DNA of 64,000 bases, taken from contig NZ_CH672395.1 of the NCBI RefSeq assembly GCF_000152985.1, positions 351,849 through 415,848 on the forward strand, given 5' to 3'. The notes below the pieces were generated by a model that saw nothing but the letters and a program-made list of their open reading frames with translations, was not told the DNA's origin and did no database searches. Below, piece by piece: positions 26,064 through 35,000 of this stretch. Made by a program: the position numbers and the translations under genes. This DNA is from Leeuwenhoekiella blandensis MED217 (lineage in GTDB: Bacteria > Bacteroidota > Bacteroidia > Flavobacteriales > Flavobacteriaceae). Each line of letters starts with the position of its first letter. Within the stretch, counting starts at the first letter, position 1.

Positions 26064-27488
26064 ATGAACAAATACTTCCTTATCATTTGTATTTTATTTT
26101 TTGCTCACGTTCACTGTCAGCAAAAACTGAAGCCGGAAGAACTAAAGGCTGATTTTGATTTTGTAGTAAATGAATTGAAGGCACAGCATCAAGGACTTTA
26201 TAAATATGAAGATCAGCAAAAAACAAATAAGCGCCTTGATAGTATCAGGAATACATTAAACACTGCTCAGACGCGTTTGGCATTTTATGAGAAATTGAGA
26301 TTTGTTATAGGTCTTACCAACGAAGGCCATACGGAGGTATCTCTACCACAGGCAGAAATGCTAAAACTTGGACTTTCTTCATCTTTTATGCCTCTTGCTG
26401 TTGAGCTATGTGAAGAGCATTTAATCATAACACAGCACTATGGAAAGCAAATTGAAGGCTTACAAAGAGGAGTTAAGATCGTTTCGGTAAATGATAAAAA
26501 GACAGAAGAAATTCTAGAAGTTTTATATCCTTTGATCCCAAGTGATGGGTTTAATACAACCTCAAAGAAAGCTTGGGTGGGAGGGTTCAACTTTGCCTTG
26601 CTCTACAGGTTGGTTTTTGGCAAACAGAAATTCTTTCAAATTAGGATACAGAAGTACGGTGAGAAGAAGATTGAAACCTTGACCCTACCAGCAATTCCAT
26701 TTACAAATTTTATAGAGGAGCATGCGACTTTTAAGGAATATACTTTTGACTATCATGAGTTTGCTTTTGAGCAGCTCAATGATTCTATTGCTTATTTAAG
26801 TGTGCCGAGTTTTGGAAATGATGATCTGGATTACGATCAGTTTTATAAAAAGCATTTTAAAAAGATTGATTCGCTTAAAATCAAGCATCTTATTATTGAT
26901 ATTCAAGCCAATGGAGGAGGAACCGAAGGAAACGAAAATTTACTTTATAGTTATCTGTCAAATAAGGTTGTGAAGAAGTACAATCAAGTAACTATGCTAC
27001 CCAAACCGTATTTGAAGAATAAAAGTAAAGAAGGTTATATAGAAGATCAATGGGCCTACCAAGATTCTACAGCTACTCGTGGCGCGTTTACTTTATACAG
27101 TGATTATTATTCAGATTTGGGGTATTCAAAACCAAAAAGCGATCTTGTATTTAAGGGTAAGTTGTATGTTTTGATAAGCGGGAAGACCTTTTCTGGTGGT
27201 GCAGAATTTGCCAGTCTGATCAAGATGACCCAAAGAGGAACTTTTATTGGGGAAGAAACAGGTGGAGCTTACGAAGGAAACGTTAGCGGTTATGCCGAAT
27301 ACATCCAGGTGCCCCATTCAAAAATTGAAATCAAGATTCCAACAGTACATTTTGAAATACAGGTTTCTCCCCAAATTAAAGGACGAGGCGTTATGCCCGA
27401 TTATACGGTGCATCAAACTTGGGGTGATTACATGAAAATAAAGAATACAAAGAAGATTTTTACGCTAAATCTTATTGCTCAGGAGTAA
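26064..27488 (+). CDS. S41 family peptidase (C-terminal processing protease-like), secreted
   Basis: The 474-residue protein starts with a signal peptide (MNKYFLIICILFFAHVHCQQ). It has an N-terminal helical region, a PDZ-like segment (LQRGVKIVSVNDKKTEEIL, about residues 132-150), and the S41 core with IDIQANGGGTEGNENLLYSYL (oxyanion strand and helix) and the nucleophile Ser in GKTFSGGAEFASL, followed by GEETGGAYEGNVSG. It should cleave proteins or peptides in the periplasm or outside the cell. The Cys18-Gln-Gln pattern could also allow lipidation. A TPR histidine kinase starts about 80 bases downstream on the same strand, but a shared function is not evident. Confidence 0.88.
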   Translation: MNKYFLIICILFFAHVHCQQKLKPEELKADFDFVVNELKAQHQGLYKYEDQQKTNKRLDSIRNTLNTAQTRLAFYEKLRFVIGLTNEGHTEVSLPQAEMLKLGLSSSFMPLAVELCEEHLIITQHYGKQIEGLQRGVKIVSVNDKKTEEILEVLYPLIPSDGFNTTSKKAWVGGFNFALLYRLVFGKQKFFQIRIQKYGEKKIETLTLPAIPFTNFIEEHATFKEYTFDYHEFAFEQLNDSIAYLSVPSFGNDDLDYDQFYKKHFKKIDSLKIKHLIIDIQANGGGTEGNENLLYSYLSNKVVKKYNQVTMLPKPYLKNKSKEGYIEDQWAYQDSTATRGAFTLYSDYYSDLGYSKPKSDLVFKGKLYVLISGKTFSGGAEFASLIKMTQRGTFIGEETGGAYEGNVSGYAEYIQVPHSKIEIKIPTVHFEIQVSPQIKGRGVMPDYTVHQTWGDYMKIKNTKKIFTLNLIAQE

Positions 27489-27569
27489 GGCGAATGCCTA
27501 AGAAAAAACAAAAGGCTTGTGGGAAACTACAGGTCTTTTTTAGTAGCTTTAGTCCAAAATCCTGACCCC

Positions 27570-29504
27570 TTGTATTACCGCTTTCTTGTGCTTTTCGTTC
27601 TCTTAATTGTAGGATGCACCTCTAATTCAAATACCGATCTCAAAATCAATGAAGACGCTTCTGATTCTATCAGCTTTTACGACAAGAAAGCACAGAATTT
27701 GGAATACAGTTTAGAAGAGCGGAAACATTTTGCCAATAAGGCTTTTGAAAAAGCACAAAACGAGATAAACACGAAGCGTTTTGCGCGCTTGTCTTACCAA
27801 AAGAACTATTTGCACTTATCGTTAGGTGAGTACGATAGCTTGCTCGTTTATGATAGACAAATGAATCGCACGAGGTTTATGAATGCTCCCGCTATTTTGG
27901 CGATGCAGGAGTATTTGATGGGGTACTATTTTGAGGCCATCACACAGCAGCCTGATAGTGCTTTTGTGCGCTATAACCGATCTAAATTTTATTACCAGAA
28001 AGTATCAGATAGCAGCGGGATAGGAAAAGCCTTGTTAAATATGGGCGGAATTCAGAAAAGGAAAAATGATTTTTTTGGAAGTAAAGAGACCCTTACCGAA
28101 GCTTTAAAGTATATCGATCGAGATAAAGATGCACAGACGTATTTCTCAACATTAGACCATCTTGCTCAAAATCATCGCAGGCTTAAAAATCTTCAGGAAG
28201 CAGAAGCGCTCTATGATCAAATTTTGCAAGGAGCACCTCGCGAAGATCTGCCGACTTATAAAAATAACTTGGCGACACTTTATATTGATCAGCAGGAGTA
28301 TGCAAAAGCACTTACACTCCTTAACGATATTCCAGTAGAAACTTTTGAGGATTCTAATACTTTAAAAGCAAGGGTACTTGATAATAAGGCGTATGCGATG
28401 TGGTCTTCTAAAATAGAAACACCGTTAGAAGCATTTTTGATTCCGTTAGAACTACGTAAAAAAGCCAACGATCACACAGGTGCTATGGCCAGCTACACGC
28501 ATTTAGGTGAGTTTTTTATGACGCGGCAACCGCAACGAGCCACAGCCTATTTTGATTCAGTTATAGGGATCTCACGCAAACTTCATGTTCCACGAGCTGA
28601 GCTGGATGTTTTACATTTTAAAATGAAATTAGATCCGCAAAATCTAAGATACAAAGACCGCTATATAGCATTGCGAGACAGTCTGTATGAAAACGAACTC
28701 AAAGTCAAAACGCAATTTGCCAAGTACAAATACGACGACCAACTCAAGCAGGAAGCGCTTTTAGATCTTGAAAAGCAAAATGTTGAAAATGAATTGAAAC
28801 TAGCAGAAGAGCGCTACAACAAACTTTGGATCATTGCTGCGTTGGTCGTAGCGATACTGCTTGCGGTATTGATTTATTTCAATCAAAAATACCGCGCAAA
28901 ACGCTTAAAAGATGCGCATAGAATAGACAGGCTTAAAGCCACCTATGATACCGAAGCTGCTATTTCAAGGCGTTTGCACGACGATTTTGGTTCGGGATTA
29001 AATAATGTCATGTTGATGTTGCAGCGTAATGCCGGTAATGAGCAAGTTTTAGATCGTTTAGAAGGCTTATATGATCAAAGCAGGGATTTTTCGCGTACGC
29101 TTAACGAGATTGATACAGGAGCCGGCTATACACAAATCCTTTCCGGGATGTTGCGTGAGCAGACGCCAGAGGAGACCAATTTGTTGTTGTTAGGCTACCA
29201 GCAGGTGAATTGGGGTCGGCTTAATGCGGTGAGTAAGATCACGCTGTATAAGGTTTTGCGCGAGTTGATGATCAATATGCGTAAACATAGCGCTGCTCAA
29301 CGGGTTACTTTAAAATTCAGTAATGTGTCGCAGCAACTCGAAGTAACCTATACAGATAATGGTCGTGGAGCGAGCACAGCAGACTTGCAGCTAAGAAATG
29401 GACTTCAGATTACGGAAAAGCGTATTCTAGCCATCGGCGGAACCCTTACTTTTGAAACAGCACCCGGAACTGGTTTTAAAGCGGTGATCAAACTGCCTTA
29501 TTAA
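27570..29504 (+). CDS. TPR-containing lipoprotein-like sensor histidine kinase
   Basis: The TTG at 27570 is chosen because it gives MYYRFLVLFVLLIVGCTSNS, a well-formed lipoprotein-type signal with Cys16; a GTG at 27519 would add 17 residues that spoil it. The 644-residue protein has periplasmic tetratricopeptide repeats (about 30-360), one transmembrane helix (LWIIAALVVAILLAVLIYF, near 420-440), a HisKA_3-like dimerisation helix with the putative phospho-acceptor in SRRLHDDFGSGLNNVM, and a HATPase domain with ELMINMRKHS (N box), YTDNGRGAS (G1) and LQITEKRILAIGG. This layout is common in Bacteroidota and pairs with LuxR-like regulators. The response regulator follows 12 bases downstream, so the two form a two-component system of unknown signal. 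Confidence 0.88.
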   Translation: MYYRFLVLFVLLIVGCTSNSNTDLKINEDASDSISFYDKKAQNLEYSLEERKHFANKAFEKAQNEINTKRFARLSYQKNYLHLSLGEYDSLLVYDRQMNRTRFMNAPAILAMQEYLMGYYFEAITQQPDSAFVRYNRSKFYYQKVSDSSGIGKALLNMGGIQKRKNDFFGSKETLTEALKYIDRDKDAQTYFSTLDHLAQNHRRLKNLQEAEALYDQILQGAPREDLPTYKNNLATLYIDQQEYAKALTLLNDIPVETFEDSNTLKARVLDNKAYAMWSSKIETPLEAFLIPLELRKKANDHTGAMASYTHLGEFFMTRQPQRATAYFDSVIGISRKLHVPRAELDVLHFKMKLDPQNLRYKDRYIALRDSLYENELKVKTQFAKYKYDDQLKQEALLDLEKQNVENELKLAEERYNKLWIIAALVVAILLAVLIYFNQKYRAKRLKDAHRIDRLKATYDTEAAISRRLHDDFGSGLNNVMLMLQRNAGNEQVLDRLEGLYDQSRDFSRTLNEIDTGAGYTQILSGMLREQTPEETNLLLLGYQQVNWGRLNAVSKITLYKVLRELMINMRKHSAAQRVTLKFSNVSQQLEVTYTDNGRGASTADLQLRNGLQITEKRILAIGGTLTFETAPGTGFKAVIKLPY

Positions 29505-29516
29505 AAAGTAGGATTT

Positions 29517-30182
29517 ATGTTTAAAAAAGTATTGATAGCTGAAGATTTTCAAGGAGATACCAAGAGCATCGTTGATACCCTTAAAGAGCAAACCTTTATT
29601 GCTGAAGTGTATGAGGCGCAATACTGTGATACCGCGTATACACGCATTCAGGTAGCGCTTCAGGAGCAGCAGCCTTTTGAACTCTTGATAACCGATTTAT
29701 CATTTAAACCCGGTAGCTTAACCCGAAAACTTACATCGGGCTACGCCTTGATCAAAGCAGTACGAGCTTTAGACCCGGAGATTAAAATCATTGTAAATTC
29801 TGTAGAAGATAATCCGGTTAAGATCAAAGAACTACTTGACGGTTATAAAATTGATGGTTATGTATGCAAAGGCAGAAGTAGCTTAAACGAACTCATACAG
29901 GCTGTAAAGCAAGCTTCTACAGGTGCTGTTTTTGTTTCGTCTCAAATCGATTTAAGCGAAAAGCGTAATGTTATTGAACTTGAAGAATTAGATCTTATCG
30001 TGATCAACGATCTCGCTGAAGGTTATAGTAAACGAGAGATACGTGAGCGACTCATCAAGCAAGGCATCAAACCCAATAGTGAGAGTTCTTTAGATAAGCG
30101 CGTAAGCAAACTCTTTATTCAGTTTGATGTAAAGAATTCGACGCATCTGGTCGCTAAACTCGCACGTCAGGGAATTATTTAG
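29517..30182 (+). CDS. Response regulator with divergent LuxR-like output domain
   Basis: The 221-residue regulator has a receiver domain (VLIAEDFQGD acidic pocket, phospho-acceptor Asp in ELLITDLSF, Ser in IIVNSVED, Lys in GYVCKGRSSL). The C-terminal ~65 residues (LEELDLIVINDLAEGYSKREIRERLIKQG) look like a diverged LuxR-type helix-turn-helix: the first helix and turn fit, but the usual LTxRE entry and NTVxxH recognition helix are absent, and SESSLDKRVSKLF takes that place. It probably binds DNA and is phosphorylated by the kinase encoded 12 bases upstream. The target genes are unknown. It is convergent with the exopolysaccharide operon. Confidence 0.85.
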   Translation: MFKKVLIAEDFQGDTKSIVDTLKEQTFIAEVYEAQYCDTAYTRIQVALQEQQPFELLITDLSFKPGSLTRKLTSGYALIKAVRALDPEIKIIVNSVEDNPVKIKELLDGYKIDGYVCKGRSSLNELIQAVKQASTGAVFVSSQIDLSEKRNVIELEELDLIVINDLAEGYSKREIRERLIKQGIKPNSESSLDKRVSKLFIQFDVKNSTHLVAKLARQGII

Positions 30183-30293
30183 TCGGCTTCAAGAGTTTAA
30201 AAGTTAGATAAATCACTCTATTTCTTTAGGATTGTAACAGAAAATGGAGCGATACTTTTTAAGTGATCTGCAGGTCTTCGATTTAGAAAAGGA

Positions 30294-30665
30294 TCAAAGT
30301 TTTTCGGCCAAGATAGACTCTAACGCATCATACTTAATAGGCTTTTCTAAATATCCATCAATGAGGTGAGCCTGCTGCGGGTCACTCGAGTTATTAGCAC
30401 TAACCACAATTATAGGTGTTCTTTCTTCCTGTTCAGCCTTTCGAATTAATTGAATTACTTCATAGCCATTGAGGTCAGGAAGTTTTATATCCATAAAAAT
30501 TAAATGCAGCGTATTAGTGTTGTAGATCTCTAGTGCTTCGGTACCGGATTTAGCCTGATAGATCTGCGCATCAGGGAGAATCTTTTTTACAATGGTGTTG
30601 ATTAAAAAAAGGTTTACCGGGTTGTCATCAACTGTTAGAATATGCGCTTCTTTAGTTGCGATCAT
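30294..30665 (-). CDS. Stand-alone CheY-like receiver protein
   Basis: The 123-residue protein consists only of a receiver domain with all key residues: Asp13/Asp14 (TVDDN), phospho-acceptor Asp59 (LIFMDIKLP), Ser89 (VVSAN) and Lys108 (YLEKPI). No output domain follows. It is the last gene of the minus-strand exopolysaccharide operon and overlaps the upstream membrane-protein gene by 14 bases, so it is translated with the synthase genes. The operon starts with a histidine kinase gene, the likely phosphodonor. It may act by protein contact on the synthase or shuttle phosphate to another regulator; both are inference. Confidence 0.92.
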   Translation of the reverse strand: MIATKEAHILTVDDNPVNLFLINTIVKKILPDAQIYQAKSGTEALEIYNTNTLHLIFMDIKLPDLNGYEVIQLIRKAEQEERTPIIVVSANNSSDPQQAHLIDGYLEKPIKYDALESILAEKL

Positions 30666-32211
30666 AAGTTTTTGGATGGGTTTTTAATAGGGTGAAATCG
30701 GCATTCTGATATTCAATAGCATATTTTCTTCGGTGGCCGGTTACATTCAATCTGGCCTCTAGCTGTTCTGGTTTGACGGCCTGTGGGATCAATATATAAT
30801 CTGCAAATAATCCTGGTGCTTGAAACGCATCATAATAGTCAAAATCAAATTGATCTACATAAATAACTTTTTCCCTTGTCAATGCACTAATACCATAGGT
30901 CAATGTATTGTCAGTAAGTAATTTTGAACCTTTTGGAATATGATTGTTAAGGTATTCAATCAGTTCTAGACTTGAAGCGGTGTTTAATGGAGCTTCTTGT
31001 TTGATAAAGGCAAACATATTTTGTTCTTGCGGAATCTTGGAATGATCAAAATAATAATATTCACCACATAAGCTTAGTCCTAAGAGGGCAAAACTTAATG
31101 TGTGCAAAATTTTGCTTTTCCGAAAAATACCAAGCAACGCTGTTTGAAAAAGGTGAATGAAAGCAGCAATGCCCGAAGCGGTAATAATTAAAAGATCTTG
31201 CAGTGAAAGCAACTCTAATGGGTTTGAATTGAGTTTATAAATAATCCAAATGGGAGCAAGTAGTAGTATGAGATGAAATAGTAATTTTTTGCGTCCCATT
31301 ACAAATGAGGTTAGATATACCGGCGATAAAAATAAACAAGAAAGCAGTAGGTTTTCTATGCGATCAATTAGATAAATATCTGTAGTTTCAGTGGTATAGA
31401 AAAGCTGATTGATAAGTGGGTTTTGATCCCAGGAAGTGGTTTGAGAGGTCTCAAAAAAAAGAAAATTACCGGTAAACCAATAGTTGATTATCATAAAGCA
31501 ACTCAAGCTTAAAAGGGGTGTGAATATGATTACCAGAATGGTAGAGAAAGACTTGTTAATGAGTTCTCTTGTAGAGGATTTGTTTTGGGTGAGTTCTTCA
31601 AATATTCCCACATAGGATTTTTGTATTGTCGTCGAGTTGAATAAACTAAAAAAGAATATGATAGGAACTACAAAAATCATCATCCAAAGAAACTGATAAT
31701 CCAGCAGCACAAATAGGGTAAGACACAGACTCATCATCACAAAATTATAGGTAGTATAATCCCGTGTGTACCGAAATAGAAAGCTAAAAAAGAAATAGTA
31801 TAAAATGAAGTATAAGTATAAAGAGGTCCCCGACGTTGCGATTGAAAGCATAGCGGGGCTGCATAATAAGTAAATACTTACCAAGACAGAGATCAGTTTT
31901 AAATCCTTACTATAAAGCTCAACAATCAAGTAGGACGAGAAAAACCCCATTGCAATACTTGAGGTAATCACGGGAGCCAAAATGGGATCTATAATCAATG
32001 CCGGAATAGCTAGTAAAAGGGATAATGACGGGTAGGTAAAGTAAAAAATCTCAAGGGTCTTAATATCATTTGAAAAAAGCAGATGCAATCTATCACTTGT
32101 AAATAGGGGTTCAAGAAACTTGAAGCCCAGCGTTTTTTCATACAAGGCTATGCTTATATAAATGCAGGAGAATAAAGTCCCAATGATCGCAATCGAGAGT
32201 GCTCTTTTCAT
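30652..32211 (-). CDS. Multi-pass membrane protein of the exopolysaccharide operon, GT-C-like
   Basis: The 519-residue protein has roughly ten to twelve hydrophobic helices through about residue 400, then a soluble C-terminal region (about 405-519) with SSLELIEYLNNHIPKGSKLLTDNTLTYGISAL. The layout (membrane helices with a C-terminal periplasmic-type domain that reads like a nucleotide-free glycosyltransferase tail) resembles GT-C/PMT-family enzymes, but I do not see the diagnostic Asp-Glu loop with certainty. It overlaps the GT2 gene by 4 bases (ATGA) at its start and the CheY gene by 14 bases at its end, so its product is needed in step with both. It could modify the polymer, supply lipid-linked sugar, or aid export. 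Confidence 0.6.
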   Translation of the reverse strand: MKRALSIAIIGTLFSCIYISIALYEKTLGFKFLEPLFTSDRLHLLFSNDIKTLEIFYFTYPSLSLLLAIPALIIDPILAPVITSSIAMGFFSSYLIVELYSKDLKLISVLVSIYLLCSPAMLSIATSGTSLYLYFILYYFFFSFLFRYTRDYTTYNFVMMSLCLTLFVLLDYQFLWMMIFVVPIIFFFSLFNSTTIQKSYVGIFEELTQNKSSTRELINKSFSTILVIIFTPLLSLSCFMIINYWFTGNFLFFETSQTTSWDQNPLINQLFYTTETTDIYLIDRIENLLLSCLFLSPVYLTSFVMGRKKLLFHLILLLAPIWIIYKLNSNPLELLSLQDLLIITASGIAAFIHLFQTALLGIFRKSKILHTLSFALLGLSLCGEYYYFDHSKIPQEQNMFAFIKQEAPLNTASSLELIEYLNNHIPKGSKLLTDNTLTYGISALTREKVIYVDQFDFDYYDAFQAPGLFADYILIPQAVKPEQLEARLNVTGHRRKYAIEYQNADFTLLKTHPKTYDRN

Positions 32212-34103
32212 TCGATCTCAGGTTTATGATCTTTGGTAAGACCGTGATTTGTTTTCTCCCAGTAAAAGGGTTTTGAAATTAGCTGAAACAATCCCTTGTA
32301 AGCCGATATAGAATGCATAAGCCAGTAAATAGGATTGGTAATGGCATATAAAATTAAGCTGTAAGACTTTCTTCGGAAAACCGCGATCATATTGATATAG
32401 ATCATCAATAGATTACCGGCCATAAAATTAAATACCGAAATGATAATGACCCACTCCGGGAAAATCAGTTTAAAGAAATCTATGATTTCTGTATTAAGTG
32501 AACCTACGACATACGAACTTATATCTAAGGTCAAAAAGATATAAAACAGAAATAATAAGAGTAAAATAGGATACGCGAGGAAGGTAAAAAATGTACCTCC
32601 TATAAAAAACTGAAACCCTAAAAATCCATTTAAGCCTACTTCCCGATATAATTTTGAAGGATTGCGCATGTGCACCAGATAGGTTTGCATATAGCCTTTG
32701 ATCCACCTGGAGCGTTGTCTTATCCAATTATAAAAAGCGTTGTTGGCTTCCTCATAAGTAGTAGAATTTAAAACCGTCACCTTGTAACCTTTTGCATAGG
32801 CTCTAATTCCTAGGTCGGCATCTTCTGTAACATTAAAACCGTCCCAACCTCCCAGTTCGATCAATCTGTCAAACTTAAAGTGATTGCTCGTACCTCCTAA
32901 AGGTATAGGCACTTTTAAACCGTCAAGACCGGGGAGCATATAGTCAAACCAATATGAATATTCTAAGGTGAACATTCGGGTTAAGTAGTTTTCAGTCTTG
33001 TTGAAGTAGTTTAGCGCGCATTGAATCACGATATATTCCTCAGGTAATTTGCTAAACAGTGCGTGCACCATTTTTAGTTGATCACTATCCGGGATATCTT
33101 CAGCGTCATAAATGGTAAGGTATTTTCCTTTGCTGAAATGAAGTCCGTAATTACACGCTTTTGGCTTTGTTTTTGGCTGTGCATAGGGGATGATCACAGG
33201 GTCAAAAATACACGGGAACTTAAGGTTTTTTACAGCATTAAAAGTTACCTCATCATCAGATTCTATCAATAATTTGACGTCTAACTTTTCTTTGGGATAA
33301 TCAAGATTTTGAAGATTAGAGGCCAATTTATAGATAACTTCAGACTCTTTAAAAACTGGCAGTTGAATGGTGTAATACGGGAGTTCATCTGCATTGATTT
33401 TTGAAAGTTCAGTCTGTGATATTTTTTGAATCGTTTCAGACTTGGCTCCTACAACCGTGAGTAAAAATTTAAAACCTATTGCCAGAAGTAAAAACAGATT
33501 GATAAAAAGGTTAATACTTATGATTGTTGTAATCGGGTATAGAAGCAGCAAGCTTAAAAGTATGATTCCTAATATGCACAGGACAATCACCTGTTTTAAA
33601 GTAAAGGTCTCTAAAGCCGAACTTTTATTGTCTTTCTCATAGAGATCAAATACGGCTTTGTGCAATATTGTGTCCCCATACGTCATATGTAAAGCTTTGA
33701 CAATATCGAGATCTTCACCTATGTGAATCTCACCTACGTCATAAGAAAAAAAGTCTATAAAGCGGTTAATGCTTATGTCATCTGAAGGGTCTGCAGTGAC
33801 TAGGTCAACCTTTCCTTTGGCCGTCTTTATAGGATACAGGTTTTGGTCTAATAAAAAATCAAATTCTTCTTTGGTAAGCGTCTCCCTGATTTTGGTTAAA
33901 CTCGTATAATCAAACTCGTAAAAGCGTATACCTAAATCCAAGAGGTGTTCTTTGAATTTAAGTCTTGAAAGGAATGCATAATTTAAGGTCACTTTTAGAA
34001 ACGACTTGTTAAGCCGCTGACTCATCTCTTCTATATGCTCATAGGAGTCTTTAAGCAGCAAACCAGACTTTAGAAATAAGTCATTTCTATAGTGATTAAG
34101 CAT
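32208..34103 (-). CDS. Processive GT2 polysaccharide synthase with N-terminal MshEN/T2SSE_N-like domain
   Basis: The 631-residue inner-membrane synthase has an N-terminal soluble domain (about residues 45-150) whose DLGIRFYEFD, LYPIKTAKGKVDLVTADPSD and IVKALHMTYG segments follow the MshEN/T2SSE_N pattern. Two helices (about 171-190 and 195-220) come next, then the GT-A core: ESDD (281-284), YDAEDIPD (DAED 333-336), VTEDADLG (TED 426-428) and RQRSRW (462-467, the QxxRW motif of processive beta-glycosyltransferases). Further membrane helices follow. There is no C-terminal PilZ domain, unlike BcsA. N-terminal domains of this kind occur in XagB-like synthases. Together with the BcsB-like protein it should polymerise and export a beta-linked polymer; the sugar is unknown. 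It overlaps the next gene by 4 bases. Confidence 0.88.
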   Translation of the reverse strand: MLNHYRNDLFLKSGLLLKDSYEHIEEMSQRLNKSFLKVTLNYAFLSRLKFKEHLLDLGIRFYEFDYTSLTKIRETLTKEEFDFLLDQNLYPIKTAKGKVDLVTADPSDDISINRFIDFFSYDVGEIHIGEDLDIVKALHMTYGDTILHKAVFDLYEKDNKSSALETFTLKQVIVLCILGIILLSLLLLYPITTIISINLFINLFLLLAIGFKFLLTVVGAKSETIQKISQTELSKINADELPYYTIQLPVFKESEVIYKLASNLQNLDYPKEKLDVKLLIESDDEVTFNAVKNLKFPCIFDPVIIPYAQPKTKPKACNYGLHFSKGKYLTIYDAEDIPDSDQLKMVHALFSKLPEEYIVIQCALNYFNKTENYLTRMFTLEYSYWFDYMLPGLDGLKVPIPLGGTSNHFKFDRLIELGGWDGFNVTEDADLGIRAYAKGYKVTVLNSTTYEEANNAFYNWIRQRSRWIKGYMQTYLVHMRNPSKLYREVGLNGFLGFQFFIGGTFFTFLAYPILLLLFLFYIFLTLDISSYVVGSLNTEIIDFFKLIFPEWVIIISVFNFMAGNLLMIYINMIAVFRRKSYSLILYAITNPIYWLMHSISAYKGLFQLISKPFYWEKTNHGLTKDHKPEIE

Positions 34104-34109
34104 TATTTA

Positions 34110-35000
34110 TTAAATTTTAAGAACGGTAAACAGCTGAAAACCTCTTCCTATAGCTGAATTACGATTGTAGATATCATGAAACACTCCGCCGTACAGCGAG
34201 AAACTCGAGGTAAAATCATATCCTAGATTAAACGAAGCTTTGATCATATTGTATTCGGCGACGGCTTGCAAATTAGTATTGAAAAATTCTTCATTTTCAC
34301 TAAAAGAGAACATCCCCTCTAATTCTCCTAAAAGGATAAATTTATCAGTCACCCGATAACCTTCAGATAGTAGAAAGCGTATCTGGGTAGGATCATCAGG
34401 AAAGAAATGTCGCAAACCAAGCTCTACTTTATGAAAGTTGTTATAATCGCCTAAAAAAGGAAGACTTCCCACTAAAGCGAGTCGGGTTTCTAAAGCAAAA
34501 AGATCATAGCCTGCAAAAGGCGCCTGATTATTTTTATACGCCGGGATATAACTTATTAAGCTCCCTAAAAGATAATTGTTTTTCAATTTGGCTAGATGAA
34601 CGCGCAGTCCCAATTCAATATCTCCAAAATCAGTATTAGTATCTAAATTTTGGTCGGTTTCAGACCTATTAAAAAAATAGGGAAGAGAAGCAATGACGTT
34701 TACATGCTCTGAGAACAAAGGGGCTGCAATAAATACTCGAGGATTATAATTTGAATATTTACCACCGTTTGCAAAATCAATTTTATTACCGTCGGCATCC
34801 CGGTAAGATGTTGCCACATAATGACTAAGGTATGGCGATATGAGAACTTCTCCTTTGGCTTGTTGCCAAGGATTAAGGCGCTCAGTATTGTTGGATGCTG
34901 TAGTGTCTAAGTCAGGACTATTGACAGGATTACTCGTTTGTGCAGCAAGCACATTAAAGACAAAGCAGCTTATTAAAAATAAGAACTTAGTTTTCATCAA
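34110..35000 (-). CDS. Outer-membrane beta-barrel protein of the exopolysaccharide operon
   Basis: The 296-residue protein has a signal peptide (MMKTKFLFLISCFVFNVLAAQ, cleavage near 20) and a repeated pattern of amphipathic beta-strands separated by polar turns, e.g. FGDIELGLRVHLAKLKNNYLL, NFHKVELGLRHFF and FNLGYDFTSSFSLYGGVF. It ends in a short strand (QLFTVLKI). It has no TPR region, so it is not a full BcsC. I recognise no named family; a XagA-like role in moving the polymer through the outer membrane is possible. Its start overlaps the BcsB-like gene by 14 bases, and the GT2 gene begins 6 bases after its stop. Confidence 0.7.
   Translation of the reverse strand: MMKTKFLFLISCFVFNVLAAQTSNPVNSPDLDTTASNNTERLNPWQQAKGEVLISPYLSHYVATSYRDADGNKIDFANGGKYSNYNPRVFIAAPLFSEHVNVIASLPYFFNRSETDQNLDTNTDFGDIELGLRVHLAKLKNNYLLGSLISYIPAYKNNQAPFAGYDLFALETRLALVGSLPFLGDYNNFHKVELGLRHFFPDDPTQIRFLLSEGYRVTDKFILLGELEGMFSFSENEEFFNTNLQAVAEYNMIKASFNLGYDFTSSFSLYGGVFHDIYNRNSAIGRGFQLFTVLKI

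Noticed and set aside
27519-27569. GTG start 17 codons upstream of the TPR kinase
   Set aside because: It would put a polar stretch ahead of a well-formed lipoprotein signal peptide; the TTG at 27570 gives the normal arrangement.
30183-30293. Possible terminator or small RNA between the convergent response regulator and CheY genes
   Set aside because: No stable hairpin or promoter motif was found; a short plus-strand frame here overlaps the CheY gene in antisense and has no support.
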